A DNA stretch of 32,587 bases from Bacteroidia bacterium (GCA_030429325.1 JAUICT010000001.1:1-32587), one strand, 5' to 3'; positions 1-9,807 are shown, counted from the first letter of the stretch. Notes: generated by a model from the letters alone, not told the origin. Made by a program: numbers and translations.

Positions 1-520
1 AAAACAAAGCTCTATACTTGATAATGCCTCCAGGGTGGAGCCACATTGGTGAACACCAAACTGCTAAAATTGTTCGAAATAAATTTTTGAATCAACAATA
101 AAACCAACCAACAAGCACCCGATATGGCCACAAGCTAAAACTGCCCACTCACCTACGTACTCATATGGCTATTACAACGAAAAGGGTAACATATACTATT
201 CCATAACCCAACTCAATATTTGTTGTATGGATATCAGGCCTATTCCTACACCGCCTAGCCTTGGTTTGGCCATACGGTAACAGATTTAGATTTATCAGAT
301 GCCATAAACATCTCCTTATCTCTCAAGGGGCTGTTCGTGTCCACTTGTTTCCCCCAATGGCTGACACGAATGGGGATGTGCCAGCTCCAAAAGATATTAC
401 CTCAAATAATATCATGAGTGTTTTTTTAGCCACACGTGGGGGAATATGGCATTGTTTACAGTTATGTTGTTTCTACCCTTCTGTAGTAGCCTTCACGTAG
501 TTTGATACCATCTAAAACTT
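1..520. other. Stretch with no convincing gene
   Basis: Both strands were read through this stretch and no open frame looks like a protein I recognise. The longest frame (about 79 codons on the plus strand, 261-500) has no family motif and no upstream ribosome site. It probably separates the SusD terminator from the next locus to the left. A short inverted repeat at 334-370 is listed separately. Confidence 0.5.
334..370. repeat. Inverted repeat, 8-base arms
   Basis: TTCGTGTC at 334-341 is the exact reverse complement of GACACGAA at 363-370, with 21 bases between. There is no following T-run, so it is not an obvious terminator. It could be an operator or chance; no gene next to it shows which. 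Confidence 0.3.
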
Positions 521-527
521 AAAAGAA

Positions 528-553
528 CACCTAAGAAATTTACTTCTTAGGTG
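528..553 (-). terminator. Intrinsic terminator of the susCD operon
   Basis: CACCTAAGAA (528-537) pairs perfectly with TTCTTAGGTG (544-553) around a 6-base loop. Read on the minus strand, the stem is followed by a T-rich stretch. It lies about 40 bases past the SusD stop codon, so it ends the sigma-fecR-susC-susD arm and implies that no further gene follows susD in that operon. Confidence 0.75.
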
Positions 554-593
554 CTCAAACTAAACTCAAAAATAAAATTAACTAACTCAAAAA

Positions 594-2144
594 TCACTCA
601 TCTATTAAAGGGTTGGCCTGTATTTCAGACAGCGGTACCGGGAAATAGGAGTGCTCTGTTGCACGAAACCCGGATCTACCGGCCGCTTGCATGGCTTGAT
701 CCAACATGCCCCAACGTCTTAGGTCAAAAAAGCGTGTGGACTCCAAGGTAAGTTCCATAATACGCTCATGGATGATTTGGTTTCTCACTTCTTCTTGCGT
801 AGAAACCGTGGTTGGTGGCATAAGTCCATGAACTTCCCTGATCTGGTTGATAATAGGTATGGCCTGGGACGTACTTCCTGTCTCATTCAATGCTTCGGCA
901 TACATCAACAATACATCTGCGTAACGCATCAATGTAAGGTTTATACCTATATAACCATTATTCCAAACGTAGTTGGGAAGCCATTTCCTAAAATAGGCAC
1001 TGTTGTCCTTGGCATCTGCACTACCATAGGTGTCCGCTACAAGAACATCCCATGTAAAGCCCTGCATGGCATTGGTATTGGTATCATTGTAATAATCGTC
1101 CTTAAAGTAAAGTGTGCCGTACAAACGATTGTCGTACAATCCATTGCTAGCGACCATTCCCTCAGTCTTCATAACATCGACCAGGGCAATGGATGCTTCA
1201 ATACCACCCCATCCCCCAATGCACCAATCCCCGATAAAGGCATGCAGTCGGTTCGCGTTCCAAGAGGTGGCATCACCACTTTTAAATTGTAGTTCAAACA
1301 CGGCCTCTTGGTTGTTTTCGTTTTCCCCGTTAAAGTTGCCTACAAAATCAGGGAACAAACTATAGATACCGCTATCGACTACCTGTTTAAGTGCGGTTAC
1401 TGCATTGTCCATATCCGAAGTTTCAGCCGAAGAAGGGTCACCGGCCTTATGCAAATAGGCCTTGCCCAAGTATGCCAATGCTGCGCCTTTTGTGGCTCGC
1501 CCTGTATCTGCATCGGCCCGTGTGGTTGGCAAATTGGATGCGGCTTCTTGAAAATCCTGCAAAACTGCCTGCCAAGCTTCTGGGCGTGTGGAAAGCGGGC
1601 TATCCAAATTCTCTGGACCAAGTTCTTCCATCCGTACTATAATCTGCTCATACAGGCTTAGCAATTTAAAATGATAATACGCTCTCAAAAACTTTGCCTC
1701 TGCAATTATCCTAGTTTTATCTGCTTCTGAAATTTGTTCTGAAGTCATTTCCCCCACTTTGGAAATTACCTGATTGGCAAAATTGAGTCCTTTGTAATTG
1801 GTGGTCCATAAAACGTTCAGAAAGGTATGTCCGTTGGTATAGTTGAAATTAAAAATGGACATCCAATGGGCGTAATTTGATGCATCTGGTCCGGGCAAGG
1901 CATAATCTGAGCGGAAGTATTCCACCACAGGCCTTCCTTCTTGCCATCCATCCCAAAAATTACTGCGCGATTCCAGTTCCGAATAGGCTGCCACCAAACC
2001 GGATTCTGCATCTTCAACATTTCTCCAAAACGATGAAGAAGTCAACTGATCTGGAGATTGTTGCTCCAAAAATTCATCGTCATCACAGGAAATTAGCGCA
2101 AACATGAACATGCCTGCTAAAAATATTTGACCTATATTTTTCAT
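594..2144 (-). CDS. SusD/RagB-family glycan-binding outer-membrane lipoprotein
   Basis: This 516-residue protein has the SusD/RagB layout: a lipoprotein signal (lipobox ending ALISC, Cys20), an N-terminal segment rich in D/E with the typical SPDQLTSSSFW start, a TPR-like helical middle, and the family's C-terminal hallmark (LMRYADVLLMYAEALNE near residue 405, then a stretch ending in FFDLRRWGML). By family knowledge it sits on the outer face of the outer membrane and caps the SusC channel, binding glycan and passing it in. It starts 16 bases after the SusC stop and is the last gene before the terminator at 528-553. The substrate cannot be read from the sequence; the divergent GH63/GH2 operon suggests a galactose- or glucose-containing oligosaccharide. 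Confidence 0.95.
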   Translation of the reverse strand: MKNIGQIFLAGMFMFALISCDDDEFLEQQSPDQLTSSSFWRNVEDAESGLVAAYSELESRSNFWDGWQEGRPVVEYFRSDYALPGPDASNYAHWMSIFNFNYTNGHTFLNVLWTTNYKGLNFANQVISKVGEMTSEQISEADKTRIIAEAKFLRAYYHFKLLSLYEQIIVRMEELGPENLDSPLSTRPEAWQAVLQDFQEAASNLPTTRADADTGRATKGAALAYLGKAYLHKAGDPSSAETSDMDNAVTALKQVVDSGIYSLFPDFVGNFNGENENNQEAVFELQFKSGDATSWNANRLHAFIGDWCIGGWGGIEASIALVDVMKTEGMVASNGLYDNRLYGTLYFKDDYYNDTNTNAMQGFTWDVLVADTYGSADAKDNSAYFRKWLPNYVWNNGYIGINLTLMRYADVLLMYAEALNETGSTSQAIPIINQIREVHGLMPPTTVSTQEEVRNQIIHERIMELTLESTRFFDLRRWGMLDQAMQAAGRSGFRATEHSYFPVPLSEIQANPLIDE

Positions 2145-2160
2145 GTCTTATTTTTTTAAA

Positions 2161-5100
2161 TTAAAATTCCAATTGCATTCCGAAGATGAATGACTTGGTC
2201 TTTGGATAAAGATTTAAATCGATACCCCTTGAAAGTATGCTCTGGTTCTGTCCAGAAATACTTGCCCCAACTTCCGGATCCAGACCGCTGTAACTTGTAA
2301 ACGTAAAAAGGTTCTGTCCCGTCATGAAGAATCTTAAGCGATTGATTCCAATATTGTCCACTGTCTTTTTGGGCAATGAATAGCCTAAAGAAATCGTCTT
2401 GATCCTTAAGTAATCCCCGTTTTCCAAGAACCTTGTTGATGCCCTGTTATTTCTGTTCGGGTCTCCCAATACCGCTCTTGGTATATTCGTATTGGGGTTA
2501 TCCTGAGTCCATGCATTAAGTGCAGCTTTCCGGTAGTTTCTCCCAGTATCCATGCTCATCAAACGAAAATCGTTCCCATTGTAGATCTTATTTCCGCCCA
2601 CACCTTGGAAAAATACGTTCACGTCAAACCCTTTATAGTCCGCACTCAGGTTAAGGCTATACTCATAGTCGGGTATGGCAGAACCCTGATAGACCTCATC
2701 ATCTGAATTAATGACCCCGTCTCCGTTTTGGTCCACAAAACGAATGTCGCCTGGAGCTGCTTCTGGCTGAATGGGAGTGCCATCCACGCTGTGTGCATCA
2801 ATCTCTGTCTGGTTCTGGAAAATTCCATCGGCCACAGGCAAGAAATAAGCCCCAGGTTCATAACCAATTTTAGTCTGGTTTACAAAATGGTCCGACCCGA
2901 ACAACAACCCTATACCGTAAATGGTCTGATCCTCATTGCTCAATTTGGTCACCTCGCTGTTTATGGTGGTGAAAGTGGCGAATGCCGAATAATTGAAAGC
3001 GCCGTCCTTATTGGTATAGCCTATCTCAAATTCGAGGCCGCTGTTTTCAAATTCGCCAACATTGACAACTGGGTTGTTTACACCAGCCGCAGGAGATACC
3101 ACCTTGGTGATCAGCAGGTCCTCCGTGGTACTATTGTAGTAATTGATAGCCCCCGTAAGTCTGTTCCCCAATGAAGCAAAATCCAATCCCAAGTTATACG
3201 ATGTGTTGGTTTCCCACTGCAGATTGTCGTTCTGCAACTCTCTGGCAATACTTCCTTGGTAAGAAGTTTGTGGGTTTCCAAAAACATAGCCCCCATCATC
3301 TTGACTTTTACCTTGAGAAATCAATGCAACGTAATCATAGTAGCCCAAAGCACTGTCATTCCCAGCTTGTCCCCAGCTAAAGCGAAGTTTTAGAAAATCA
3401 AATGCGTCTTGATCTTCCATAAAGTTCTCACTGGTCAGTTTCCAGCCCAAAGCAAAGGATGGAAAAACACCATACTTATTGTTGCTGCCGAATTTAGAAC
3501 TTCCGTCCCTACGGATACTGGCCTGAAAGAGGTATTTGTCATCAAAAGCATAGTTTATTCTACCAAACTGCGATGCCAAACTGTACTCGGCATTAGATCC
3601 TTGGGAAAAGAAAGTGCCATCGTTAAAGGCATTGAGTGTCCTAAAATCCGGATCTAATATTTCTGCAGGAACCCGTTCTTCAACAATGGCTCCATCCACT
3701 ACTTCCCGCTGAATCTTATACCCTTCAGCCTGGGTGAAATTCCATTTGTAGGGCTCCCTGATTCTCTGGTAACCTGCCAGGAGCTGAAAATTGTGTTTTT
3801 CGTTGACATCAAAATCGTATTTTAAGGTATATTCTTGGTTATACCTTTTAAATTCGTTATCGTACTCTGATATGAAAGCAAATTCACGGCCTTCTTCTTG
3901 GGCGGCCCTAACCTGAAAAGGTTTGTGGAACGCAAACTCAAACTCATCCCTCACGGAATAGGAAAGATTGGCTCCGGCAACCAGGCCTTTGAACAGTTCG
4001 TAGGACACATTTACGGTTCCCAAAAAGTATTTAGCCTTGTTATATTCCTCTAAAAAGGCATTTTCGCCCACTGGGTTTCTATGATCGGGCAAATCGCCAT
4101 CACGATAACCATAACCAGAGGGTTTGGTGGCATCAAATACAGGAATCAATGGAGAAATGAAATAGGTTTCCCTCAGTGAAAACTTATACGGTTCCCTATA
4201 GGTTTCACTGTAATTCAAGTTGGTCTGTATCTTTAACTTACCTTTGGTAACCCCAAGATTGGCCGTGATTCCTTTTTTGCTGAATCTAGAACCTATAAGA
4301 ATTCCCTCCTCATCGGCATAGTTTCCTGCTACGGAATAATTAAAGTATTCCGAAGCGCCACTGATACGGGCATTCAATAGATTTAAGTATCCGGTTCTAT
4401 GGGTTTCATCCACCCAATCTGTGTCAACATTGGGAGGATTGGTTACATAGGTCGGTATCTCGGAACCGGCATTGGCATACATTTGCTGATGTACTTGGAC
4501 ATAACCATCGGCATCCAACAGCTCCATAATCTCCCTGGAGCTATTGATACTATAGCTGGAATTTATTTCGATTCTTGGTTTTCCGGACTCCCCCTTTTTG
4601 GTGGTGATGATGACCACACCATTGGCGGCCTTGGTTCCGTAAATGGCACCTGAAGCCGCATCCTTGAGCACTTCAATGGATTCAATGTTGATGGGATCCA
4701 AATAATAAGGGTCTGCCTGTACACCATCGATAATATATAGCGGTTGATTGTTTCCAAAACTTCCTACCCCACGGATAAGAACATCTGAAACAGCACCGGG
4801 ACTACCCGAAGATGAGGTTACGGTAACTCCAGAAACCCGGCCTTGAAGCGCATCGGTAGGGTTGGTAACCACTACCTTGTTCAGTTCTTCGCTTTTTACG
4901 GAACTTATGGCTCCGGTCACATCACTTTTTTTCTGGGTTCCGTAGCCAACAATGACCACTTCATCCAATCCTTGGGCATCCTCCTCAAGGGTTACATTGA
5001 TCACGGTTTGGTTCCCTACAGCAATTTCCTTGGTTACAAAGCCTAAATATCGGAATACAAGAACGTCTCCAGATCCTGTGGTTTCAATAACGTAGTTGCC

Positions 5101-5607
5101 ATCGAAATCGGTCTGTGTACCTAAAGTTGGATTACTCTTTAGATTTACTGTAGCCCCAGGCAATGGAGTTCCATAGGCATCCACCACCGTTCCCGACACC
5201 TGTTGTTGCACAATGCTTTCCTTGAATTTTAGATTGTTGGGTGACTTGTTCAATAGAATGGATCCATCCATGGAAATCTGATACCCAATATTGGCAAAAG
5301 CAAGACCTTTGGCCAATAGATCGCCTATTCTGGCCTCTCCCTTTTCCAGTTTTACTTTTGGCGCATCTTCAAAAAGGTCGGATTTGTAGATAAAAGAGTA
5401 ACTGGTTTGCTTTCCAATTAGGTCCAACAATTCTTCAACGGTTACTTCCTTATCGGAATCTATGACAACGGTCCTGTTCTGTGAAAAGCCTATTTCAGTG
5501 GTAAACCCAAAGGCGGTAACGCAAAACAAAAAGATAAAGGACCTCATCATGATGATCAATAATTTTTTCCTATAGGATATAGGAATACCATTACATTTAG
5601 TTTTCAT
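2161..5607 (-). CDS. SusC/RagA-family TonB-dependent transporter with STN domain
   Basis: At 1148 residues this is a full-length SusC-type outer-membrane transporter. In order: a signal peptide (about 1-43, ending GFSQ), an STN domain (about 48-122), a carboxypeptidase-D-like regulatory domain (about 135-210, with GTQTDFDGNYVI), the TonB-box-like motif DEVVIVGYGTQKK, a plug domain (SDVLIRGVGSFG, PLYIIDGV, IEVLKDAASGAIYG), and a beta-barrel ending in GMQLEF. The STN domain is the part that contacts FecR-type anti-sigma factors, matching the fecR and sigma genes just upstream. It imports the SusD-captured ligand using TonB energy. The 84 bases between fecR and this gene hold a hairpin but no TAnnTTTG box that I can see, which fits an ECF-dependent promoter or read-through. 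Confidence 0.96.
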   Translation of the reverse strand: MKTKCNGIPISYRKKLLIIMMRSFIFLFCVTAFGFTTEIGFSQNRTVVIDSDKEVTVEELLDLIGKQTSYSFIYKSDLFEDAPKVKLEKGEARIGDLLAKGLAFANIGYQISMDGSILLNKSPNNLKFKESIVQQQVSGTVVDAYGTPLPGATVNLKSNPTLGTQTDFDGNYVIETTGSGDVLVFRYLGFVTKEIAVGNQTVINVTLEEDAQGLDEVVIVGYGTQKKSDVTGAISSVKSEELNKVVVTNPTDALQGRVSGVTVTSSSGSPGAVSDVLIRGVGSFGNNQPLYIIDGVQADPYYLDPINIESIEVLKDAASGAIYGTKAANGVVIITTKKGESGKPRIEINSSYSINSSREIMELLDADGYVQVHQQMYANAGSEIPTYVTNPPNVDTDWVDETHRTGYLNLLNARISGASEYFNYSVAGNYADEEGILIGSRFSKKGITANLGVTKGKLKIQTNLNYSETYREPYKFSLRETYFISPLIPVFDATKPSGYGYRDGDLPDHRNPVGENAFLEEYNKAKYFLGTVNVSYELFKGLVAGANLSYSVRDEFEFAFHKPFQVRAAQEEGREFAFISEYDNEFKRYNQEYTLKYDFDVNEKHNFQLLAGYQRIREPYKWNFTQAEGYKIQREVVDGAIVEERVPAEILDPDFRTLNAFNDGTFFSQGSNAEYSLASQFGRINYAFDDKYLFQASIRRDGSSKFGSNNKYGVFPSFALGWKLTSENFMEDQDAFDFLKLRFSWGQAGNDSALGYYDYVALISQGKSQDDGGYVFGNPQTSYQGSIARELQNDNLQWETNTSYNLGLDFASLGNRLTGAINYYNSTTEDLLITKVVSPAAGVNNPVVNVGEFENSGLEFEIGYTNKDGAFNYSAFATFTTINSEVTKLSNEDQTIYGIGLLFGSDHFVNQTKIGYEPGAYFLPVADGIFQNQTEIDAHSVDGTPIQPEAAPGDIRFVDQNGDGVINSDDEVYQGSAIPDYEYSLNLSADYKGFDVNVFFQGVGGNKIYNGNDFRLMSMDTGRNYRKAALNAWTQDNPNTNIPRAVLGDPNRNNRASTRFLENGDYLRIKTISLGYSLPKKTVDNIGINRLRFFMTGQNLFTFTSYSGLDPEVGASISGQNQSILSRGIDLNLYPKTKSFIFGMQLEF

Positions 5608-5646
5608 AAATTTGAATGTTAGTTAGTTTGTAATAATTAATTGACT

Positions 5647-5686
5647 GGGATGAGCGTTTAAATTGTCCAAGTCTAAGCCTCATCCC
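5647..5686 (-). repeat. Hairpin between fecR and susC
   Basis: GGGATGAG (5647-5654) pairs with CTCATCCC (5679-5686) around a 24-base loop. A run of seven T lies on the plus-strand side (5687-5693), directly next to the FecR stop, but no plus-strand gene ends here. On the minus strand the stem is not followed by a T-run. It may be a processing or attenuation structure that sets susCD expression apart from sigma-fecR. Confidence 0.4.
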
Positions 5687-5691
5687 TTTTT

Positions 5692-6816
5692 TTACTCCAC
5701 TATAATAGTGTTTCCCTCTGTTGTAAACTTTACTTCATTTGTGTTTTCGATTATTGATAGAATTTTTTCCAATTTTTGGTTACGGTTAAACATCCCATTG
5801 AATTCAATGGCCGCTTTTTCTTGATTTTTTATGTGAATTTCAGCGTTGTACCATCTAGAAATGGCTGCCAAAATTTCATTAAGTGGCATATCCTTAAAAT
5901 TGAAAAGTCCGTCTTTCCAAGCAATTATACTGTTCACATCAGCTTTTGAAATTTGTACGGTACCCAGGAGTGGATCAAACACCGATTGATACCCCGGAGA
6001 GAGTTCTTCTGAATTCCCGCTCTGATGTATGGCAACCCGACCATGTATCAAGGCCGTTGACACTACCGCATCTTCCTTGTAGGCCCTAATATTAAATGCC
6101 GTTCCCAGAACATCTACTTGTTGTCCTTGGGTATTCACCATAAAATGGGTGCCATTGTGAAGGTGGCTTGGGGAAACCTCAAAATAAGCCTCACCATACA
6201 CCAACTCCACTTTTCTGGGTTGGTTGTCCGCAAAGCTTACGGGATACCTAAGCTTACTGTCGGAATTTAACCATACCTTGGTACTATCCGCCAATACCAC
6301 ATAAAATTGACCTCCTCTTGGAATGGTCAGCGTATTGTACTTTAGTTGGGTATTGAGTTTATCCGTATCATTTTTATAAACCAGTTGTTCGCCATTGCTG
6401 TGTACATTATTACGACTGAACGAGCCTCCTTTTTCAAGGGCAATCTCAGTCCCATCTTCCAAGGTCAATGTGGCTTTGTCCGTACCAACCTCAATTTTCT
6501 TTTCCACCACTTGTTGCGCAGGAACCTGCTGTTGTGTTTCTTTCAACCAGAACGGGAAAGACATGAGCAGTAAAATTGCAGCTGCTGCAGCATACTTGAA
6601 GTATGGGCGTTTTTTTCGTTCTTTGGTCAGCTTAGAGCTCAGCTTGGACCAACCCGCATCAATATCTACAGATTCAGGTGATTTTAAATAGCCTTCCTTG
6701 ACCCTTTCAAAATAATTTCGGTGCAATTCAGATTCAGCAATCCATGCATCAAAAATCTTTGTTTCCTCCTTGGAAAGGGAGTTGTTCAACTTCTTAAGTA
6801 TAAGTTTAAATTCCAT
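5692..6816 (-). CDS. FecR-family anti-sigma factor
   Basis: This 374-residue protein has an N-terminal cytoplasmic helical region (1-70), one membrane segment (about 73-90, AAAAAILLLMSFPFW), a periplasmic FecR domain (about 110-270, including IPRGGQFYVVLADSTKVWLN and the VLGTAFNIRAY core), and a C-terminal domain of the DUF4974 type (about 300-374). By family knowledge it holds the ECF sigma factor at the membrane and releases it when the STN domain of the cognate SusC signals ligand uptake. It lies between its sigma gene (115 bases upstream) and susC (84 bases downstream), the classic order for this cell-surface signalling system. A hairpin sits 2 bases before the start codon. Confidence 0.95.
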   Translation of the reverse strand: MEFKLILKKLNNSLSKEETKIFDAWIAESELHRNYFERVKEGYLKSPESVDIDAGWSKLSSKLTKERKKRPYFKYAAAAAILLLMSFPFWLKETQQQVPAQQVVEKKIEVGTDKATLTLEDGTEIALEKGGSFSRNNVHSNGEQLVYKNDTDKLNTQLKYNTLTIPRGGQFYVVLADSTKVWLNSDSKLRYPVSFADNQPRKVELVYGEAYFEVSPSHLHNGTHFMVNTQGQQVDVLGTAFNIRAYKEDAVVSTALIHGRVAIHQSGNSEELSPGYQSVFDPLLGTVQISKADVNSIIAWKDGLFNFKDMPLNEILAAISRWYNAEIHIKNQEKAAIEFNGMFNRNQKLEKILSIIENTNEVKFTTEGNTIIVE

Positions 6817-6818
6817 TC

Positions 6819-6854
6819 GATTTGATCGTGTCTCATAAGTAAGACAATCAAATC
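6819..6854 (-). promoter_or_regulatory. Hairpin immediately upstream of fecR start
   Basis: GATTTGAT (6819-6826) pairs with ATCAAATC (6847-6854), and inside it GTCT pairs with AGAC. The structure ends 2 bases before the fecR start codon on the minus strand, so in mRNA it would cover the ribosome landing site. It could lower anti-sigma translation relative to sigma, or act as a DNA operator. The pairing is seen directly; the role is inferred. Confidence 0.4.
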
Positions 6855-6931
6855 ATAAAAAAGGGTGACAAAAAATTGATTAAAATTTAAAAAAGAGGTT
6901 AAAAAAAAGACAAATCAGCAATCCACAAACC

Positions 6932-7504
6932 CTATTTGGTAAGCAAAACAGCAATCACGGTAATCAATTGTTGCGCTATTCTGAGCTTGGCGCGCTTTAG
7001 TTGGGTCTTTACCGTATTTACCGAAATGCCCAATTCTTCCGCGATGTCCACGTACTTGTAGTTTTCTATGTATTTCATGCGAACGATACGCTGCATTTTT
7101 GAAGGTAACATTTCTACAACTTTAAGCACTTGATTGTGAATGATCAATTGATCCTCTTCTGAAAAAACATCCAGTTCATATTCAGTGCTGATCAAATGCT
7201 GAATATCCAAAACCTTGGCACCGTCCGTAATTTTTATGGTTTTAAGGTGGTTCAAACAGCGGTTTCGTACCATGGAGAAGAGATACGAATTAAATGACGT
7301 CTTAATGTCCATTTGGGATGCATTTTCCCACAGACAGATAAACACTTCCTGAACAATATCCTCACTGGTTGATTTTTCAAAAAGATAGCTGTCCGCATAT
7401 TGGACCAAATCTTCATAGGTGTCCTCAAAAAACCGCTTAAAGACAAAATGGTTCTTTCGTTGAATTTCCCGAAAAACTGAAAGAGAATCCAAAACTGTTC
7501 CCAA
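6932..7504 (-). CDS. ECF RNA polymerase sigma factor (FecI-like, Bacteroidota type)
   Basis: A 190-residue sigma-70 family protein with region 2 at about 22-88 (EDIVQEVFICLWENA, then FNSYLFSMVRNRCLNHLK) and region 4 at about 125-178 (LPSKMQRIVRMKYIENYKY, then the helix-turn-helix IAEELGISVNTVKTQLKRAK). It should direct RNA polymerase to the susCD promoter once freed from the FecR protein encoded next. The start is odd: there is no in-frame ATG before residue 65, and a TGA stop lies one codon before TTG at 7502-7504. Translation therefore begins at that TTG or at the TTG four codons later. An ATG at 7509-7511 is in another frame. Confidence 0.93.
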   Translation of the reverse strand: MGTVLDSLSVFREIQRKNHFVFKRFFEDTYEDLVQYADSYLFEKSTSEDIVQEVFICLWENASQMDIKTSFNSYLFSMVRNRCLNHLKTIKITDGAKVLDIQHLISTEYELDVFSEEDQLIIHNQVLKVVEMLPSKMQRIVRMKYIENYKYVDIAEELGISVNTVKTQLKRAKLRIAQQLITVIAVLLTK

Positions 7505-7772
7505 TTTTCATTAGACTACCAAACTAATCATTCAATTCAACCCTCAGTTGAAAAATGATAATTTAACACAAAAACAATACAAATTTTTATGATTTGCAAA
7601 ATTTTTACATCAAAAATCAATAAACCCTGATGATTTTTAATCGGCTCACTACAAAACCATTTTATTTTTTTACCTTGCGGTGTCCATTTTATAGATTTCC
7701 CTTTCTGTACCGAAATTGTGTAAATTGATTGTTGACAGAAATTAATTGTAATTAATCTCTTAATGATCAACA
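7505..7772. promoter_or_regulatory. Divergent intergenic region between sigma and glycosidase arms
   Basis: This AT-rich stretch of 268 bases must hold the promoters of both arms of the glycan locus. On the plus strand a TAGATTTC sequence near 7691 resembles the Bacteroidota -7 box (TAnnTTTG) with one mismatch. No strong palindrome that would mark a repressor site was seen. Confidence 0.35.
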
Positions 7773-9806
7773 ATGGGCTTTGTTTCTAATTTATTCTGCC
7801 GCTGCACTACCCTACTCTTGGGCTTGGTTTTGATTTTTGCATTAGGGTGTGAAAGCAATCCCAAAACAACCAACCCAAATAACAGCACACTACGCTACTC
7901 AAAAAACATATTGGATTTTACAGGAAATCCAGATGACCCGGGTTCAAGGGATATGCTCATGTTCTCGGACCAAGGTGCTTGGTTTGCCTATGGATTGCCA
8001 ACTGCTACGACGAGTAACTTAGGATTTACCGGGCCCTTTTTAATGACACAACAGAATGGTGTTTGGTCCGGAAATTCTCTGGCACAATTAGAGATTATTT
8101 TATCAGATGGCAGTAGTTGGAATCCAACTGAAACCATCCAGAATAGCTATGCCAGCCATTTAGAACAGAAATATGAAGGTGAGGTGCTTTCGGTTACCCA
8201 AAAACTGGTATACCTTTCACCCCATACCGCAATTCAACAAACTGTATTGACCAACGTGTCTCAAAAACCGATAACGATTGCCTTGCAGTATTCTGGCAAG
8301 CTTTTTTCCAATGGAATCAAACTCATTCATAATGATGAAGGCCTTAAATTGGTCTCGGACCATACCAATGCAAAAGGCCATATACGGTTTTTGAATGCCA
8401 AGACTGCAATAAAACAGGTAGATCGTTTACATTACACTACTGCTGAACAACATCTGACATTGGCGCCCAACACTTCAAAAGAATCATTGGTGGCACAAAG
8501 CTTTATCTTTCCAGAGTACGATTGGTCAAAGGAAAGAGACCGAATGGTCACGGTAAATTTTGATACCGTCCTTAAAAAACGTATCCATGAAAAGGAACAC
8601 CAATTAAGCACTTTACTGCAAAGTGCAGACACAAAATTCAAGGATGATCGATATGCCGAGGTCTTGGCAAAAACCCTGCTGACCCTACAGAACAATTGGC
8701 GAGTAGCTGCTGGCGAATTAAAACACCAAGGGCTGTTTCCTAGTTACCATTATGGATGGTTCCACGGTTTCTGGTCCTGGGATTCTTGGAAACATGCAGT
8801 AGGGCTTTCCTATTTCAATACGGATTTGGCCAAAGAACAAATAAAAGCCATGTATGACTTTCAACTGGACGATGGTTTTATTGTAGATTGTGTATATCGT
8901 GATACCACAATTGAACCACACAACTTAAGGGACACCAAACCACCCCTGTCTGCTTGGGCCGTGCACAAGGTTTTTGAAAAAGACCCGGATGAGGAATTTT
9001 TGAAGGAAATGTATCCCAAACTAAAGAAATACCATCAATGGTGGTATGCCAAAAGGGATCATGACCAAGACGGTATTTGCGAATATGGTTCTACGGATGG
9101 TACGGTACTGGCGGCAAAATGGGAAAGTGGTATGGATAATGCCATTCGATTTGATGCTACCCAAATGGTCAAAAATGGTGAGGGCGCATATTCCATGAAT
9201 CAAGAAAGTGTGGATCTTAACGCCTACCTGTATGCGGAGAAGATGTACCTAGCTGAATTGGCAAAAGCTATAGGCATACCATCCGATCATGAAACTTATA
9301 TGACCGAAGCAGAAGTGTTAAAATCCAAAATTCAAAAGCAATTTTATAATGAAGTGGATGGCTGGTTTTATGATACGGACCTATCCGGAAAAAACTTCAT
9401 ACAAGGAGCGGGTAGCGAGGGTTGGATTCCCCTTTGGGCCAAAGTTGCTACCCAGGCCCAAGCCACCACCATAAAAAACAAGATGATGGATCCAGAAAAG
9501 TTCTACGTCAAGGTGCCTTTTCAAACCATGGCAAAAGATCATCCAAAGTTTGATCCCCTAAACGGGTATTGGAGAGGGCCCAATTGGTTAGATCAGTCCT
9601 ATTTTGGCGTAAAAGGATTAAAAAATTATGGTTTTGAAGCGGAGGCACACAAGGCAACCGTACAAATCTTGGAAGGTGCACAAGGAGTCATGGAAAAAGG
9701 AGTCTCCATTCGAGAAAACTACCATCCCTTGACCGGGAAAGGGCTGTATGCCAAAAATTTTAGTTGGAGTGCGGCCCATATCATCATGTTGTTAATGAAA
9801 GAATAA
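7773..9806 (+). CDS. GH63-like glycoside hydrolase lipoprotein (YgjK / alpha-glucosidase type)
   Basis: The 677-residue product begins with a hydrophobic signal ending LIFALGC (Cys26), so it is probably a lipoprotein facing the periplasm or cell surface. The N-terminal half is beta-rich; the C-terminal half is an (alpha/alpha)6-barrel. GH63-type signatures include WFHGFWSWDSWKH (about 329-341), the proposed acid segment WESGMDN (450-456), YWRGPNW (599-605) and a late Glu in RENYHPLTGKG (Glu648) where the base is expected. Family members act on alpha-glucosides or related oligosaccharides; the substrate here is unknown. It is the first gene of a three-gene operon, with 1 base to the next start. 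GH37 trehalase is less likely because its ESGWD-type signature is absent. Confidence 0.85.
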   Translation: MGFVSNLFCRCTTLLLGLVLIFALGCESNPKTTNPNNSTLRYSKNILDFTGNPDDPGSRDMLMFSDQGAWFAYGLPTATTSNLGFTGPFLMTQQNGVWSGNSLAQLEIILSDGSSWNPTETIQNSYASHLEQKYEGEVLSVTQKLVYLSPHTAIQQTVLTNVSQKPITIALQYSGKLFSNGIKLIHNDEGLKLVSDHTNAKGHIRFLNAKTAIKQVDRLHYTTAEQHLTLAPNTSKESLVAQSFIFPEYDWSKERDRMVTVNFDTVLKKRIHEKEHQLSTLLQSADTKFKDDRYAEVLAKTLLTLQNNWRVAAGELKHQGLFPSYHYGWFHGFWSWDSWKHAVGLSYFNTDLAKEQIKAMYDFQLDDGFIVDCVYRDTTIEPHNLRDTKPPLSAWAVHKVFEKDPDEEFLKEMYPKLKKYHQWWYAKRDHDQDGICEYGSTDGTVLAAKWESGMDNAIRFDATQMVKNGEGAYSMNQESVDLNAYLYAEKMYLAELAKAIGIPSDHETYMTEAEVLKSKIQKQFYNEVDGWFYDTDLSGKNFIQGAGSEGWIPLWAKVATQAQATTIKNKMMDPEKFYVKVPFQTMAKDHPKFDPLNGYWRGPNWLDQSYFGVKGLKNYGFEAEAHKATVQILEGAQGVMEKGVSIRENYHPLTGKGLYAKNFSWSAAHIIMLLMKE

Positions 9807-9807
9807 A

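Noticed and set aside
261..500. 79-codon plus-strand frame at the left end
   Set aside because: No motif, no ribosome site, and Cys/Phe-rich composition unlike real genes of this genome.
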